Assembly: GCA_002695065.1 (NCBI GenBank)
Contig: NZNW01000046.1
Span: 1-33,970 of the forward strand
Reading direction: 5' to 3'
Source of the DNA: Salinicola sp.
GTDB taxonomy: Bacteria > Pseudomonadota > Gammaproteobacteria > Pseudomonadales > Halomonadaceae
DNA length: 33,970 nt
Both the position numbers and the translations under genes were made by a program. Shown piece after piece: positions 16,810-25,098 of this stretch; within the stretch, counting starts at the first letter, position 1; each line of letters opens with the position of its first letter. The notes beneath the pieces are model-generated. The model saw only the letters and a list, made by a program, of their open reading frames with translations, made no database searches and was not told where the DNA came from.

Positions 16810-17799
16810 ATGCCTAGGCTGGATCGCACACAGGATGTGGTACAGCGCCTACGCGGTCACTGGCGTCTCAGCCTGAGTGAGCCGTTGTGGGGTCGAAGCG
16901 CCATTCTCGCGATGAATCGCGTGCTGGACGATGAAGCCGAGGCCCGGTTGCCTCATAGAGCCGGCTGGTGCCTGGGGCCGGACAGCTTTCGTCAGTTGCT
17001 GGAGAGCCTCAGCGAGAGCGCGCAGATCGTCAGCCTGGAGAGCGTGCTGCAGCTGCATCACGACCAGCTGCCCCGCATCGCCCTCACCTTCGACGGCGGC
17101 TGGCGCGATACGCTGAAACAGGTGTCGCCGGCCCTGGAGCGGCTGGCGCTGCCGGCCAATGTGTTCCTGCCCTGCCCGGTCACCCAGCGCGCCTGGAGCT
17201 CATGGCACGAGGCCATCGGCGAAGCCCTCTGGCGCGACGAGACGGCCGACCACGCAAGGCGACTGCTCGCCGAAGCCGGCCTCCCGGCACCGCCCACCGT
17301 CGGCACGCACCGCGATGAGCGCTACAGTCAGGCGATCCGGAACTACATCGCCGAGCTCGACCAGTCGCAAGACGCCACCGCGTTGCATGCGGTCGCCTCG
17401 GCGCTGGATGCCGATCCGGCATTCGCCGACGAAGCCCTGGACGCCTTCAGCATCCGCCGTCTGGAGCAGGGAGGCCTGTTCCGCTTCGGCAGCCTGATAC
17501 CGCCGCATGCCACGACGCAGGACGTCTCCGCCCTGATACAGCTCCGTGAAAGCCAGCACCAGTTGGCAGTCCTCTGCCGTCACCCGCTTCGCATCGCCAC
17601 CAGCGCCTCGGCGCATGCGGACGAGGGCCTGGCTCGATTGGCGGCCAGCGCCGGCATCGAACGTGTGCTGACGCACAGAACGGGCTGGCTCGAGCCACCG
17701 ATCGACACGGTGCTGCTGCCGCGCTTCGCCATTACGCAGCCGGTCGCCAACAGCCCGGGGAGACTGTTCGACTGGCTGCTGGGCAATCTGCCCTCGTAG
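16810..17799 (+). CDS. polysaccharide deacetylase-like protein with altered metal motif
   Basis: 329 residues resembling a NodB-fold (carbohydrate esterase 4) protein. The segment IALTFDGGWRDTLKQVSPALERLALPANVFL matches motif 1 and the following strand of that fold. However, the usual TFDDG is here TFDGG (residues 93-97): the metal-binding second Asp is Gly, through GGC at codon 96. No clear H-x3-H second metal motif follows. The C-terminal part has many Leu/Ala and ends FDWLLGNLPS. It may therefore be a non-catalytic member or bind its substrate without metal. There is no signal peptide or membrane span. The start is the ATG at 16810 with only a weak GGAA upstream. It is divergent from glnA and convergent with the nucleotidyltransferase-like gene. 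Confidence 0.6.
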   Translation: MPRLDRTQDVVQRLRGHWRLSLSEPLWGRSAILAMNRVLDDEAEARLPHRAGWCLGPDSFRQLLESLSESAQIVSLESVLQLHHDQLPRIALTFDGGWRDTLKQVSPALERLALPANVFLPCPVTQRAWSSWHEAIGEALWRDETADHARRLLAEAGLPAPPTVGTHRDERYSQAIRNYIAELDQSQDATALHAVASALDADPAFADEALDAFSIRRLEQGGLFRFGSLIPPHATTQDVSALIQLRESQHQLAVLCRHPLRIATSASAHADEGLARLAASAGIERVLTHRTGWLEPPIDTVLLPRFAITQPVANSPGRLFDWLLGNLPS

Positions 17800-17849
17800 A
17801 GTCCTTCCCAGAGTCCCTGTCACAGCGTCCCTGTTACAGAGTCCCTGTC
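17798..17849. repeat. imperfect tandem repeat, 14-base unit
   Basis: Four adjacent copies of an AGAGTCCCTGTCAC-like unit (17798-17809, 17810-17823, 17824-17837, 17838-17849; the first and last are short or degenerate). The array fills the whole gap between two convergent genes and includes the ends of both stop codons. Confidence 0.7.
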
Positions 17850-18417
17850 AGAGCCCGCGAAACTCGAGCCCTGGCCAGCGGCGCTGCCACCCCTTGGCAA
17901 CGACGCGCTGCCGAAACACCTCACTATCGCCGTGCCGCGGATTGTGCGTCACCCGACCCGAGAGCAGCGAGGCGGTGCCAAAGGGTGCCGTCAGGCGAAT
18001 ACGGCCATCGTCGTCGAGCGTCACCGCCACCGCCGTTTCACACTCGACCCAGACGCTCAACGCTTCCTCTATGGAGGCGTAGGGGCGATGCCCGTGACGC
18101 CGGTGCATCTGCGCCTGGTTCTTGACCGACCAGGGCAGCGGGGCAGCGCGCCGGAGCGCGCTCTCGTGCGCCCGGTCGATGCGTACGCTGGCGTGGGAGG
18201 CGTCGAAATAGACGAGATCGATATCGTTCAGCGGCGTCGCTGGCGAATAGCCGTGCAGCCGATCCCAGACCAGATTGCGCACGAAACCGGCGGCCAGCCA
18301 CCAGTCGGGGAGACGCAACGCGCGCGCCTGGCGCAACACCTCCAGGCGCCAGGCGTCGGCACGAATCCATTCGATGATTCGTTCCGCGCGCTCCCGTTCC
18401 CCTTCCTCCGGAGACAT
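17848..18417 (-). CDS. nucleotidyltransferase-family protein (PF06042/DUF925 type)
   Basis: 189 residues. The pattern DWWLAAGFVRNLVWDRLHGY followed by PLNDIDLVYFD is that of the NTP_transf_6 (DUF925) family: the Gly-Phe-x-Arg-Asn motif and the DxD metal pair mirror nucleotidyltransferase fold active sites. The reaction has not been defined for this family to my knowledge. A C-terminal part with NPRHGDSEVFRQRVVAKGWQRRWPGLE is also usual for it. The ATG at 18417 has GAGGG four bases upstream and is much better than the TTG at 18435. No operon partner is evident; the end abuts the 14-base repeat. Confidence 0.8.
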   Translation of the reverse strand: MSPEEGERERAERIIEWIRADAWRLEVLRQARALRLPDWWLAAGFVRNLVWDRLHGYSPATPLNDIDLVYFDASHASVRIDRAHESALRRAAPLPWSVKNQAQMHRRHGHRPYASIEEALSVWVECETAVAVTLDDDGRIRLTAPFGTASLLSGRVTHNPRHGDSEVFRQRVVAKGWQRRWPGLEFRGL

Positions 18418-18552
18418 GAAACCCTCGCCTTTCAATGGGTTGGCCCGCCGCGTTCAGGGCCCTTGGCCCAAGCCCGTCGCGGCGGAATCGTCGTCGAAAA
18501 ACTCTCGAATGGTACCGATAGACTAAAGTAGCCAGTGTCGCGCGCTTGCCTG

Positions 18553-18558
18553 TACAAT
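18553..18558 (+). promoter_or_regulatory. possible -10 element for typA
   Basis: TACAAT in an otherwise GC-rich stretch could be a -10 box reading toward typA. No matching -35 hexamer is seen at 16-18 bases. If used, the 265-bp element would lie inside the typA leader. Confidence 0.2.
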
Positions 18559-18630
18559 GCGCGCCCGACCCTCCTACTCAGTGCCCAGGGGACTCGTCGA
18601 TCCAGCGCTAGAGCGCGGATCATCGACTTA

Positions 18631-18895
18631 GGGGCTGTCGGCGTTTCATGCACGGCCGCGCCGGAGCCAGTTATTGTGCGGGGCAAGGCGTGAGGAGCGT
18701 AGTTTGGTCATTCCAAATGAATGACGAATAACGCAGCACCACGCAAAAACTGGCCCGGCCCTTCGGGTTGCGCGGCAAATGGCGCCATGCGGCGTTGCGG
18801 GATTAAAAAAGGGAACCACCCTTCTCTGCATCCCGCGCCTGGCCTGGCGACATTTGGCGCAGCACCGCGGTTCGCGCTGAAACGTCAACAGCCCC
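18631..18895. mobile_element. 265-bp MITE-like element with terminal inverted repeats
   Basis: The ends are 18-base inverted repeats, GGGGCTGTCGGCGTTTCA at 18631-18648 and its near-complement at 18878-18895 (16 of 18 match). A TA dinucleotide flanks each side (18629-18630 and 18896-18897), as left by Tc1/mariner- or IS630-type transposition. Inside are two long imperfect hairpins: one spans 18661-18758 with a perfect 7-bp tip (18707-18713 with 18719-18725), the other pairs 18777-18803 with 18830-18855. No open frame fits a transposase. It ends 39 bases before typA. It could be a non-autonomous transposon, a structured repeat family, or both; copy number elsewhere is unknown. Confidence 0.65.
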
Positions 18896-18934
18896 TAGAC
18901 ATGGGCGCACACATTTTACGATGGAAACCGCCCC

Positions 18935-20788
18935 ATGAGTGACAACGCCTCTAACGCTCGTATCGAGAGCATTAGGAACATTGCCATTATCGCCCACGTC
19001 GACCATGGCAAGACGACACTGGTCGACAAGCTCCTGAGCCAGTCCGGCACGCTGGATCGCAAGGCCGAAGGCCAAGACCGGATCATGGACTCCAATGATC
19101 AGGAGAAGGAACGCGGCATCACCATCCTGGCCAAGAACACCGCGATCCGCTGGAACGACGGTAACGGCCGGGACTACCACATCAATATCGTCGACACCCC
19201 GGGACACGCCGACTTCGGTGGCGAAGTCGAACGCGTCATGTCCATGGTCGACTCCGTGTTGCTGCTGGTCGATGCCGTCGACGGCCCGATGCCGCAGACC
19301 CGCTTCGTGACCCAGAAGGCGTTCGCCCAGGGCCTCAAGCCGATCGTGGTGGTCAACAAGGTCGACCGTCCCGGCGCGCGCCCGGATTGGGTCGTCGACC
19401 AGATCTTCGATCTGTTCGACAACCTCGGTGCCACCGACGAGCAGCTCGACTTCCCGATCATCTACTGCTCCGCGCTCAACGGCATCGCCGGCATGGAGCC
19501 GGACGACATGGCCGAAGACATGACGCCGATGTTCAAGAGCATCGTCGACATCGTCGAGCCGCCCAAGGTCGAACTCGACGGCCCGTTCCAGATGCAGATC
19601 TCGGCGCTGGACTACAACAGCTATGTCGGCGTCATCGGTCTCGGCCGCATCAAGCGCGGCAGCGTCAAGCCGAGCCAGCAGATCAGCGTTATCACCAAGG
19701 AAGGCGCGACCCGCAAGGGCAAGATCGGCCAGGTCATGACCCACATGGGGCTGGAGCGGGTCCAGACCGACGAAGCCACTGCCGGCGACATCGTCTGCAT
19801 CACCGGTATCGACAATCTGGCGATCTCCGACACGCTGTGCGACGTCAACAACGTCGAAGCGCTGCCGCCGCTCTCCGTCGACGAGCCGACCGTCTCGATG
19901 ACCTTCCAGGTCAACGACTCCCCGTTCGCCGGCAAGGATGGCAAGTACGTCACCAGCCGCAACATCAAGGACCGTCTCGAGCAGGAGCTGATCCACAACG
20001 TCGCGCTGCGCGTCGAACAGGGTGAATCCTCCGAGAAATTCAAGGTCTCCGGGCGTGGCGAGCTGCACCTGTCGGTGCTGATCGAGACCATGCGTCGCGA
20101 AGGCTTCGAGCTGGCCGTGGGCCGCCCCGAGGTCATCATCCGCGAGATCGACGGCGTCAAGCAGGAGCCGTACGAAGAAGTCATCATCGACTGCGAAGAG
20201 CAGCACCAGGGCGCGGTGATGGAAGAGCTCGGCTACCGCAAGGGCGAGCTCTCCAACATGAATCCGGACGGCAAGGGTCGCGTTCGCCTGGACTTCATCA
20301 TCCCCGCGCGCGGCCTGATCGGCTTCCGCGGCCAGTTCCTGACCCTGACCTCCGGTACCGGCATCCTGACCAGCCGCTTCGACCACTACGGCCCGCTCAA
20401 GCCGGACGCCGCGATCGAGCGTCGCAACGGCGTGCTGGTATCGATGGTGCCGGGCAAGGCGCTGGCCTATGCGCTCTACACGCTGCAGGAGCGCGGCAAG
20501 CTGATCGTCGACCACGGCACCGAGGTCTACGAAGGCATGCTGATCGGCATCAACAACCGCGCCAACGACATGGTGGTCAACCCGACCAAGGGCAAGAAGC
20601 TCGACAACATGCGGGCTTCCGGCAATGACGAGAACATCGTGCTGACGCCGCCGATTCGCTTCACCCTGGAGCAGGCGATCGAGTTCCTCGACGACGACGA
20701 GCTGGTCGAGATCACCCCGAGCTTCATCCGCCTGCGCAAGAAGCACCTGACCGAAAACGAGCGCAAGCGGGCCGGCAAGAAAGGCTGA
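18935..20788 (+). CDS. typA: ribosome-associated GTPase TypA/BipA
   Basis: 617 residues, a full-length translational GTPase of the EF-G/LepA superfamily. G1 is AHVDHGKTT (20-28), the switch region includes [15 protein letters not shown]3 is [13 protein letters not shown]4 is NKVDRP and G5 is CSALNG. The C-terminal part holds the TypA-specific [20 protein letters not shown] and [14 protein letters not shown]. It binds 70S ribosomes and assists large-subunit assembly, notably in cold and stress. Only a weak GGAA lies before the ATG, but the N-terminus aligns with the family. Location near glnA matches the conserved glnA-typA neighbourhood of enteric bacteria. A perfect hairpin terminates it at 20833-20864. 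Confidence 0.97.
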   Translation: MSDNASNARIESIRNIAIIAHVDHGKTTLVDKLLSQSGTLDRKAEGQDRIMDSNDQEKERGITILAKNTAIRWNDGNGRDYHINIVDTPGHADFGGEVERVMSMVDSVLLLVDAVDGPMPQTRFVTQKAFAQGLKPIVVVNKVDRPGARPDWVVDQIFDLFDNLGATDEQLDFPIIYCSALNGIAGMEPDDMAEDMTPMFKSIVDIVEPPKVELDGPFQMQISALDYNSYVGVIGLGRIKRGSVKPSQQISVITKEGATRKGKIGQVMTHMGLERVQTDEATAGDIVCITGIDNLAISDTLCDVNNVEALPPLSVDEPTVSMTFQVNDSPFAGKDGKYVTSRNIKDRLEQELIHNVALRVEQGESSEKFKVSGRGELHLSVLIETMRREGFELAVGRPEVIIREIDGVKQEPYEEVIIDCEEQHQGAVMEELGYRKGELSNMNPDGKGRVRLDFIIPARGLIGFRGQFLTLTSGTGILTSRFDHYGPLKPDAAIERRNGVLVSMVPGKALAYALYTLQERGKLIVDHGTEVYEGMLIGINNRANDMVVNPTKGKKLDNMRASGNDENIVLTPPIRFTLEQAIEFLDDDELVEITPSFIRLRKKHLTENERKRAGKKG

Positions 20789-20832
20789 TCGCCCCGCGAT
20801 CCACCGCTGCCGTCAAATCGCTGTTGCCACAC

Positions 20833-20864
20833 CGACGACACCCGCCCTCCGGCGGGTGTCGTCG
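20833..20864 (+). terminator. terminator of typA
   Basis: A perfect 14-bp stem (20833-20846 with 20851-20864) closes a CTCC loop 44 bases after the typA stop and is followed by TTT. The stem is very strong although the T tract is short. The rest of the gap to 21079 shows nothing clear apart from an isolated TACAAT at 20919. Confidence 0.75.
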
Positions 20865-21079
20865 TTTGGGCTGGCGTAGCGTTGATCAAGAAAAACTACT
20901 CATGCCAATCGACGGCTGTACAATCGGCAACATCGCGGCTACAAGACACCACCGTTCCGTCTCGCCACCCATGGCCCGACCGATCGAGACGACGCCGGAA
21001 TCGCGGTAGACAGAGGCAGGCGCGCCACCCCAACGGCGCACCAGGGGACAATATCAATAAACGCTCGGGGGAAGACGCG

Positions 21080-21850
21080 ATGACGCCGATCATCGATGTC
21101 CGCAACATTCGCAAGTCGTTCGGCGGCCTGACGGTCATCGACGACTGCTCCATTCAGGTCGCCAAAGGCTCCATCACCGGGATGATCGGCCCCAACGGGG
21201 CCGGCAAATCCACGCTGTTCAACATCATCGCCGGCAGCCTCGCGCCCGACAGCGGCGAGGTCCTGCTCAACGGCCAGGCGATCACGCATCTCTCCGCCAA
21301 CCAGCGCTTCCACCGCGGGCTGCTGCGCACCTTCCAGATTGCCCACGAGTTCAGCCACCTGACCTCGCTGGAGAACCTGATGATGGTGCCGCCGCGCCAG
21401 GAGGGCGAGAACCTGTTCAGCACCTGGCTGAAGCCGGGAGAAGTGCGGCGCCAGGAGGCCGAGGTCCGCCGTCGCGCTCTCGAGGTGCTCGACTTCGTCG
21501 GCCTGTCCCATGTCCGCAACGAGCTGGCCGGCAACCTCTCCGGCGGCCAGAAGAAGCTGCTCGAGCTCGGCCGCACCATGATGACCGATGCCGAGGTGGT
21601 GCTGCTCGACGAGATCGCCGCCGGGGTCAACCGCACCCTGCTCGGCGATCTGATGGGCAATATCGAGCGGCTCAACCGCGAGCTGGGCTATACCTTCCTG
21701 GTCATCGAACACGACATGGACATGATCGGTCGCCTGTGCGATCCGGTGATCGTGCTGGCCCAGGGGCAGGTGATGATGGAAGGCTCGATCGGCGAGATCC
21801 AGAACAATCCGGAAGTGATCGAAGCCTATTTCGGTTCCGAAACCGCCTAG
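21080..21850 (+). CDS. branched-chain-amino-acid-type ABC transporter ATPase (LivG-like)
   Basis: 256 residues. ATPase of a HAAT-type (Liv/Urt family) importer. Walker A GPNGAGKST (37-45), signature LSGGQKKLLELGR, Walker B VVLLDEI and H-loop VIEHDMD are all present, and the LivG-like insertion GLLRTFQIAHEFSHLTSLENLM is seen. The usual DEP after Walker B is DEIAAGVN here, a mild deviation. The ATG at 21080 has GGGGGAA upstream; the frame extends back to 20882 but that part is Arg-rich and non-conserved. It leads a four-gene set (ATPase, ATPase, permease, permease) whose binding-protein gene faces it. An 18-base duplication straddles its stop codon. Confidence 0.9.
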   Translation: MTPIIDVRNIRKSFGGLTVIDDCSIQVAKGSITGMIGPNGAGKSTLFNIIAGSLAPDSGEVLLNGQAITHLSANQRFHRGLLRTFQIAHEFSHLTSLENLMMVPPRQEGENLFSTWLKPGEVRRQEAEVRRRALEVLDFVGLSHVRNELAGNLSGGQKKLLELGRTMMTDAEVVLLDEIAAGVNRTLLGDLMGNIERLNRELGYTFLVIEHDMDMIGRLCDPVIVLAQGQVMMEGSIGEIQNNPEVIEAYFGSETA

Positions 21851-21868
21851 GGTTCCGAAACCACCCAG
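21833..21868 (+). repeat. 18-base tandem duplication across a stop codon
   Basis: GGTTCCGAAACCGCCTAG (21833-21850, including the TAG stop) is followed at once by a second copy with two changes (21851-21868), then by a further GGTT. The second copy has lost the stop triplet (CAG in place of TAG). Confidence 0.85.
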
Positions 21869-21935
21869 GGTTACAACGCCTCCGAACGTGAGACACGACG
21901 GCAACCCATCGCCAAGCAATAACAAAGAGCACTCA

Positions 21936-22640
21936 ATGCCATTACTCGAAGCAGTTGACGTTCATGGCGGCTACGGCGGCATGAACATTCTCAACGGCGT
22001 CAACATGACGATCGAGGCCGACGAAATCGGCGTCATCGTCGGCCCCAACGGCGCCGGTAAATCGACCATGCTCAAGGCGGTCTTCGGCCTGCTGACGATC
22101 ACCCAGGGCGAGATCCGGCTGCGCGGCAAGCCGATCACCAATCTTTCACCGCACAAGCTGGTGGAGATGGGCATGGGGTTCGTGCCCCAGGAGAAGAACA
22201 TCTTCCCGAGCCTCTCCGTGGAGGAGAACCTGGAGATGGGCGCGTTTCTCAAACCCGCCACCGTCTCGCGGCTCAAGGCGCAGATCTACGAATTCTTCCC
22301 CCCGCTACTGGAGAAGCGCCGCCAGCCGGCCGGCGAGCTCTCCGGCGGCCAGCGCCAGATGGTGGCCATGGGCCGGGCGCTGATGAACGAACCCAGCGTG
22401 CTGCTGCTCGACGAACCCACCGCCGGACTCTCGCCACGCTACATGAACGAGATCTTCGAGCGGGTGAAGACCATCAATGCCGCCGGCGTCGGCGTGCTGA
22501 TGGTCGAGCAGAACGCCAAGCAGGCACTGCGCATCGCCCACAAGGGCTTCGTGCTCGCGGCCGGCCAGAACCGATTCAGCGATACCGGCGAAGCGCTCCT
22601 CAACGACCCTCAGGTGGCCAAGAGCTTCCTCGGTGGTTGA
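21936..22640 (+). CDS. branched-chain-amino-acid-type ABC transporter ATPase (LivF-like)
   Basis: 234 residues, the shorter of the two ATPases as usual for LivF. Walker A GPNGAGKST, the family segment GMGFVPQEKNIFPSLSVEENLEMG, signature LSGGQRQMVAMGR, Walker B VLLLDEPTAGLSP and the H-loop region LMVEQNAKQAL (Gln in place of His, normal in LivF) are all visible. It pairs with the LivG-like subunit to power uptake. ATG at 21936; the Shine-Dalgarno (AGAG) is weak. The gap to the preceding gene is 85 bases and holds the 18-base duplication; LivH-like follows after 80 bases. Confidence 0.9.
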   Translation: MPLLEAVDVHGGYGGMNILNGVNMTIEADEIGVIVGPNGAGKSTMLKAVFGLLTITQGEIRLRGKPITNLSPHKLVEMGMGFVPQEKNIFPSLSVEENLEMGAFLKPATVSRLKAQIYEFFPPLLEKRRQPAGELSGGQRQMVAMGRALMNEPSVLLLDEPTAGLSPRYMNEIFERVKTINAAGVGVLMVEQNAKQALRIAHKGFVLAAGQNRFSDTGEALLNDPQVAKSFLGG

Positions 22641-22720
22641 TGTCCGTCGTCCCGCCGGCGAGCCCCGACTTGCCAGTGCCCGTATTCAAACCGAGACGTT
22701 TCCGTTAAAGAGAGCTGGTC

Positions 22721-23719
22721 GTGAATGAGCTGATCTACTTCTTCAACTACGTGGTGGTGGCCGGCAGCGTCACCGGCTGCATCTACGCCATCGGCGCCGT
22801 CGGCGTGACGCTGATCTACAGCATCCTGCGCTTCGCCCACTTCGCCCATGCCGACATGATGACGCTCGGCACCCTCGCCGTGCTGCTGCTGACGCTGGCC
22901 TTTCCCCACGCCGGAGATCCCCTCGGGCTGCCCACCGCGATCGTCATGCTGCCGGTGGCAATGGCGTTCACCTCGCTGGTGGCCGTGGGCATCGATCGCG
23001 CCTTCTACCAGCCGCTGCGGAGCCATGGCGTCAAGCCGATCGTGATGGTGATCGCCTCGCTGGGCGTCACGCTGATGCTGCAGGGTCTGATCCGGCTGTT
23101 CGCCGGCACCGGCTCGCAGAACCTCTACGTCGATGCGCGCAAGGAGATCTTTCGTATCGACGTGCCGGGCGTGACCCGGCCGATCATCCTCACCGAGCCG
23201 CAGGTCATCCTGTTCGTGATCACCATCGTCGCCGTGGTCGGGCTGCACCTGTTCCTGACCCGGGCGCGCCTGGGCAAGGCGATGCGGGCGATGTCGGACA
23301 ACCCCGACCTTGCACGCGCCTCCGGCATCAATACCAGGCTGATCATTACCCTGACCTGGGTCATTGCCGGGTCGCTGGCCACCATCGCCGGCACGCTGCT
23401 GTCGCTGGATGTCGCCTTCAAGCCCGACCTCAGCTTCTTCCTGCTGCTGCCGATCTTCGCCGCCGCCATCGTCGGCGGCGTCGGCCATCCCTACGGCGCC
23501 ATCGCCGGCGGTTTTCTGGTCGGCTTCGCCGAGACGTTGGCGGTCTTCAACTGGTCGGTACTGCTCAGGCCGCTGCGGGACAGCCTGCCGACCTGGCTGG
23601 AACTGCCCAACAATCTGGCGCTGGTGGGTACCGAATACAAGATCGTGGTGCCCTTCTTCATTCTGGTGGCGGTGCTGATCTGGCGCCCGACCGGCATCTT
23701 CAAAGGGAAGGTGATCTGA
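22721..23719 (+). CDS. branched-chain-amino-acid-type ABC permease (LivH-like)
   Basis: 332 residues with about 8 hydrophobic spans, an inner-membrane channel subunit. The LivH hallmarks are GSVTGCIYAIGAVGVTLIYSILRFAHFAHADMM at the N-terminus and GKAMRAMSDNPDLARASGI, the cytoplasmic coupling loop that contacts the ATPase. Start is GTG at 22721 with AGAGAG six bases upstream; the nearby ATG is out of frame. Its stop overlaps the next start by one base, so the two permeases are translationally coupled. The substrate family (branched-chain amino acids, urea, amides) is not fixed by this subunit. Confidence 0.9.
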   Translation: MNELIYFFNYVVVAGSVTGCIYAIGAVGVTLIYSILRFAHFAHADMMTLGTLAVLLLTLAFPHAGDPLGLPTAIVMLPVAMAFTSLVAVGIDRAFYQPLRSHGVKPIVMVIASLGVTLMLQGLIRLFAGTGSQNLYVDARKEIFRIDVPGVTRPIILTEPQVILFVITIVAVVGLHLFLTRARLGKAMRAMSDNPDLARASGINTRLIITLTWVIAGSLATIAGTLLSLDVAFKPDLSFFLLLPIFAAAIVGGVGHPYGAIAGGFLVGFAETLAVFNWSVLLRPLRDSLPTWLELPNNLALVGTEYKIVVPFFILVAVLIWRPTGIFKGKVI

Positions 23720-25023
23720 TGACTGCCCCCTCAACGCAACGCCCCGCAACTTCCGATCGTCGCACGCTCCCGATCCGCGAGCTGGTGCTGTTCGGCGGCC
23801 TCGCCCTCGTGGTTCTGGCCGTCTTCGCGACCATGGGTCCGGCCTACTCCACCCGCATGCTGGTGGAGGCCTCCTGCTACGCGATCCTGGCTCTCGGCCT
23901 GACCATCCAGTGGGGCTACGCCGGTCAGTTCAATGCCGGCATCATGGGCTTCGTCGCGCTGGGCGGTTTCTCGGCGACCTTCTTCAGCATCCCGGTCAAC
24001 CATGCGTTCTGGGCCAGCGACCTTCCCGGCCGGCTGGGCTGGGTGCTGCTGGCGATGGTCGTGGTCACCGCGATCGTGTTCGGCATCAGCCGGCTCGACC
24101 GCATCGGCGTACCCAAGTTGCTGCGCACGATCCTCGCCATCGTCGCCGGACTCATCGGCTACCTGGTCGTGATCAGCTGGTTGCGCAGCGTCACCGGCGA
24201 TATCGAGTCCCAGGTGGAGTTCATCGGCGGGCTGGGGCTGCCGGTGTGGCTGGGCTGGATCGTGGGCGGCGCCCTGGCCGGCGGTGTCGGCTATTTCATC
24301 GGCCATATCTGCCTGGGCCTGCGCAGCGACTATCTGGTCATCGCCACACTGGGGATCGCCGAGATCATCAAGGCGTTCCTCAAGAACTCGGACTGGCTCA
24401 CCCGCGGCACCGCGACCATCTCACCCCTGCCCTGGCCGGTTCCGGACCCCGGCGAGGTCGGCTTCCTGACCGCCCGTGCACTCTACCTGTCGGTGACCGT
24501 GGTCATGATCGCGGTGATCTTCTTCCTGCTCCATCGCGCCTATCACGCCCCCTGGGGCCGCATGATCCGCGCCATCCGCGACAACGAGGTTTCCGCCGCG
24601 GCCATGGGCAAATCGATCAATCGCCGCCGCCAGGAGATCTTCGTCTTCGGCTGTATCCTGATGGGGATCGGTGGCGCGGTGCTAACCAGCTTCAATGGGT
24701 TGTTCGATCCGCAGGGCTACCTGCCGCTCAACCACACCTTCCTGGTGCTGGTGATGGTGATCCTCGGCGGCCCGGGCAACAACCTGGGCACGCTGTTCGG
24801 CGCGGTGCTGGTCTACGTGATCTGGATCATGTCGGGGCCGATGGCGCTGGCCGTGATGCACGCCATCGTCGCACTGGGCTCGCACTGGTTCGACTGGCAA
24901 CCGGGGAATCTCGACAGCCGCGCCCTGCAGGCGAGGGTGTTCGTGATCGGGCTGCTGATCCTGCTGGTGCTGCGCTTCGCCCCGCGCGGGCTAATCCCGG
25001 AGAAGGTCGCGCATCACGATTGA
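23719..25023 (+). CDS. branched-chain-amino-acid-type ABC permease (LivM-like)
   Basis: 434 residues with about 10 membrane spans, second permease of the same importer. LivM signs are ALGLTIQWGYAGQFNAGIMGFVALGGFSA, GLRSDYLVIATLGIAEIIK and the coupling loop GRMIRAIRDNEVSAAAMGKSI. It is longer than many LivM proteins because of a segment at about 95-180 with extra hydrophobic stretches. The ATG overlaps the LivH-like stop (TGATG at 23717-23721). It is the last gene of the unit and ends before a bidirectional terminator that separates it from the convergent binding-protein gene. Confidence 0.9.
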   Translation: MTAPSTQRPATSDRRTLPIRELVLFGGLALVVLAVFATMGPAYSTRMLVEASCYAILALGLTIQWGYAGQFNAGIMGFVALGGFSATFFSIPVNHAFWASDLPGRLGWVLLAMVVVTAIVFGISRLDRIGVPKLLRTILAIVAGLIGYLVVISWLRSVTGDIESQVEFIGGLGLPVWLGWIVGGALAGGVGYFIGHICLGLRSDYLVIATLGIAEIIKAFLKNSDWLTRGTATISPLPWPVPDPGEVGFLTARALYLSVTVVMIAVIFFLLHRAYHAPWGRMIRAIRDNEVSAAAMGKSINRRRQEIFVFGCILMGIGGAVLTSFNGLFDPQGYLPLNHTFLVLVMVILGGPGNNLGTLFGAVLVYVIWIMSGPMALAVMHAIVALGSHWFDWQPGNLDSRALQARVFVIGLLILLVLRFAPRGLIPEKVAHHD

Positions 25024-25042
25024 ACGATTCCACGAAACCTGA

Positions 25043-25080
25043 AACGCAAAACCCCGAGCCTGAGCTCGGGGGTTTGCGTT
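25043..25080. terminator. bidirectional terminator between permease and binding-protein genes
   Basis: Arms at 25043-25059 and 25064-25080 pair over 17 bases with one mismatch around a CTGA loop. T-rich bases in the right arm serve the plus strand (GGGGGTTTGCGTT), and the complementary A-rich left arm gives GGGGTTTTGCGTT on the minus strand, so it can end both convergent transcripts. Confidence 0.8.
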
Positions 25081-25098
25081 CTGGAACGCCGGCGAAGG

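Noticed and set aside
18803-20746. 647-codon minus-strand frame opposite typA
   Set aside because: It mirrors typA codons, has no recognisable domain and begins inside the repeat element.
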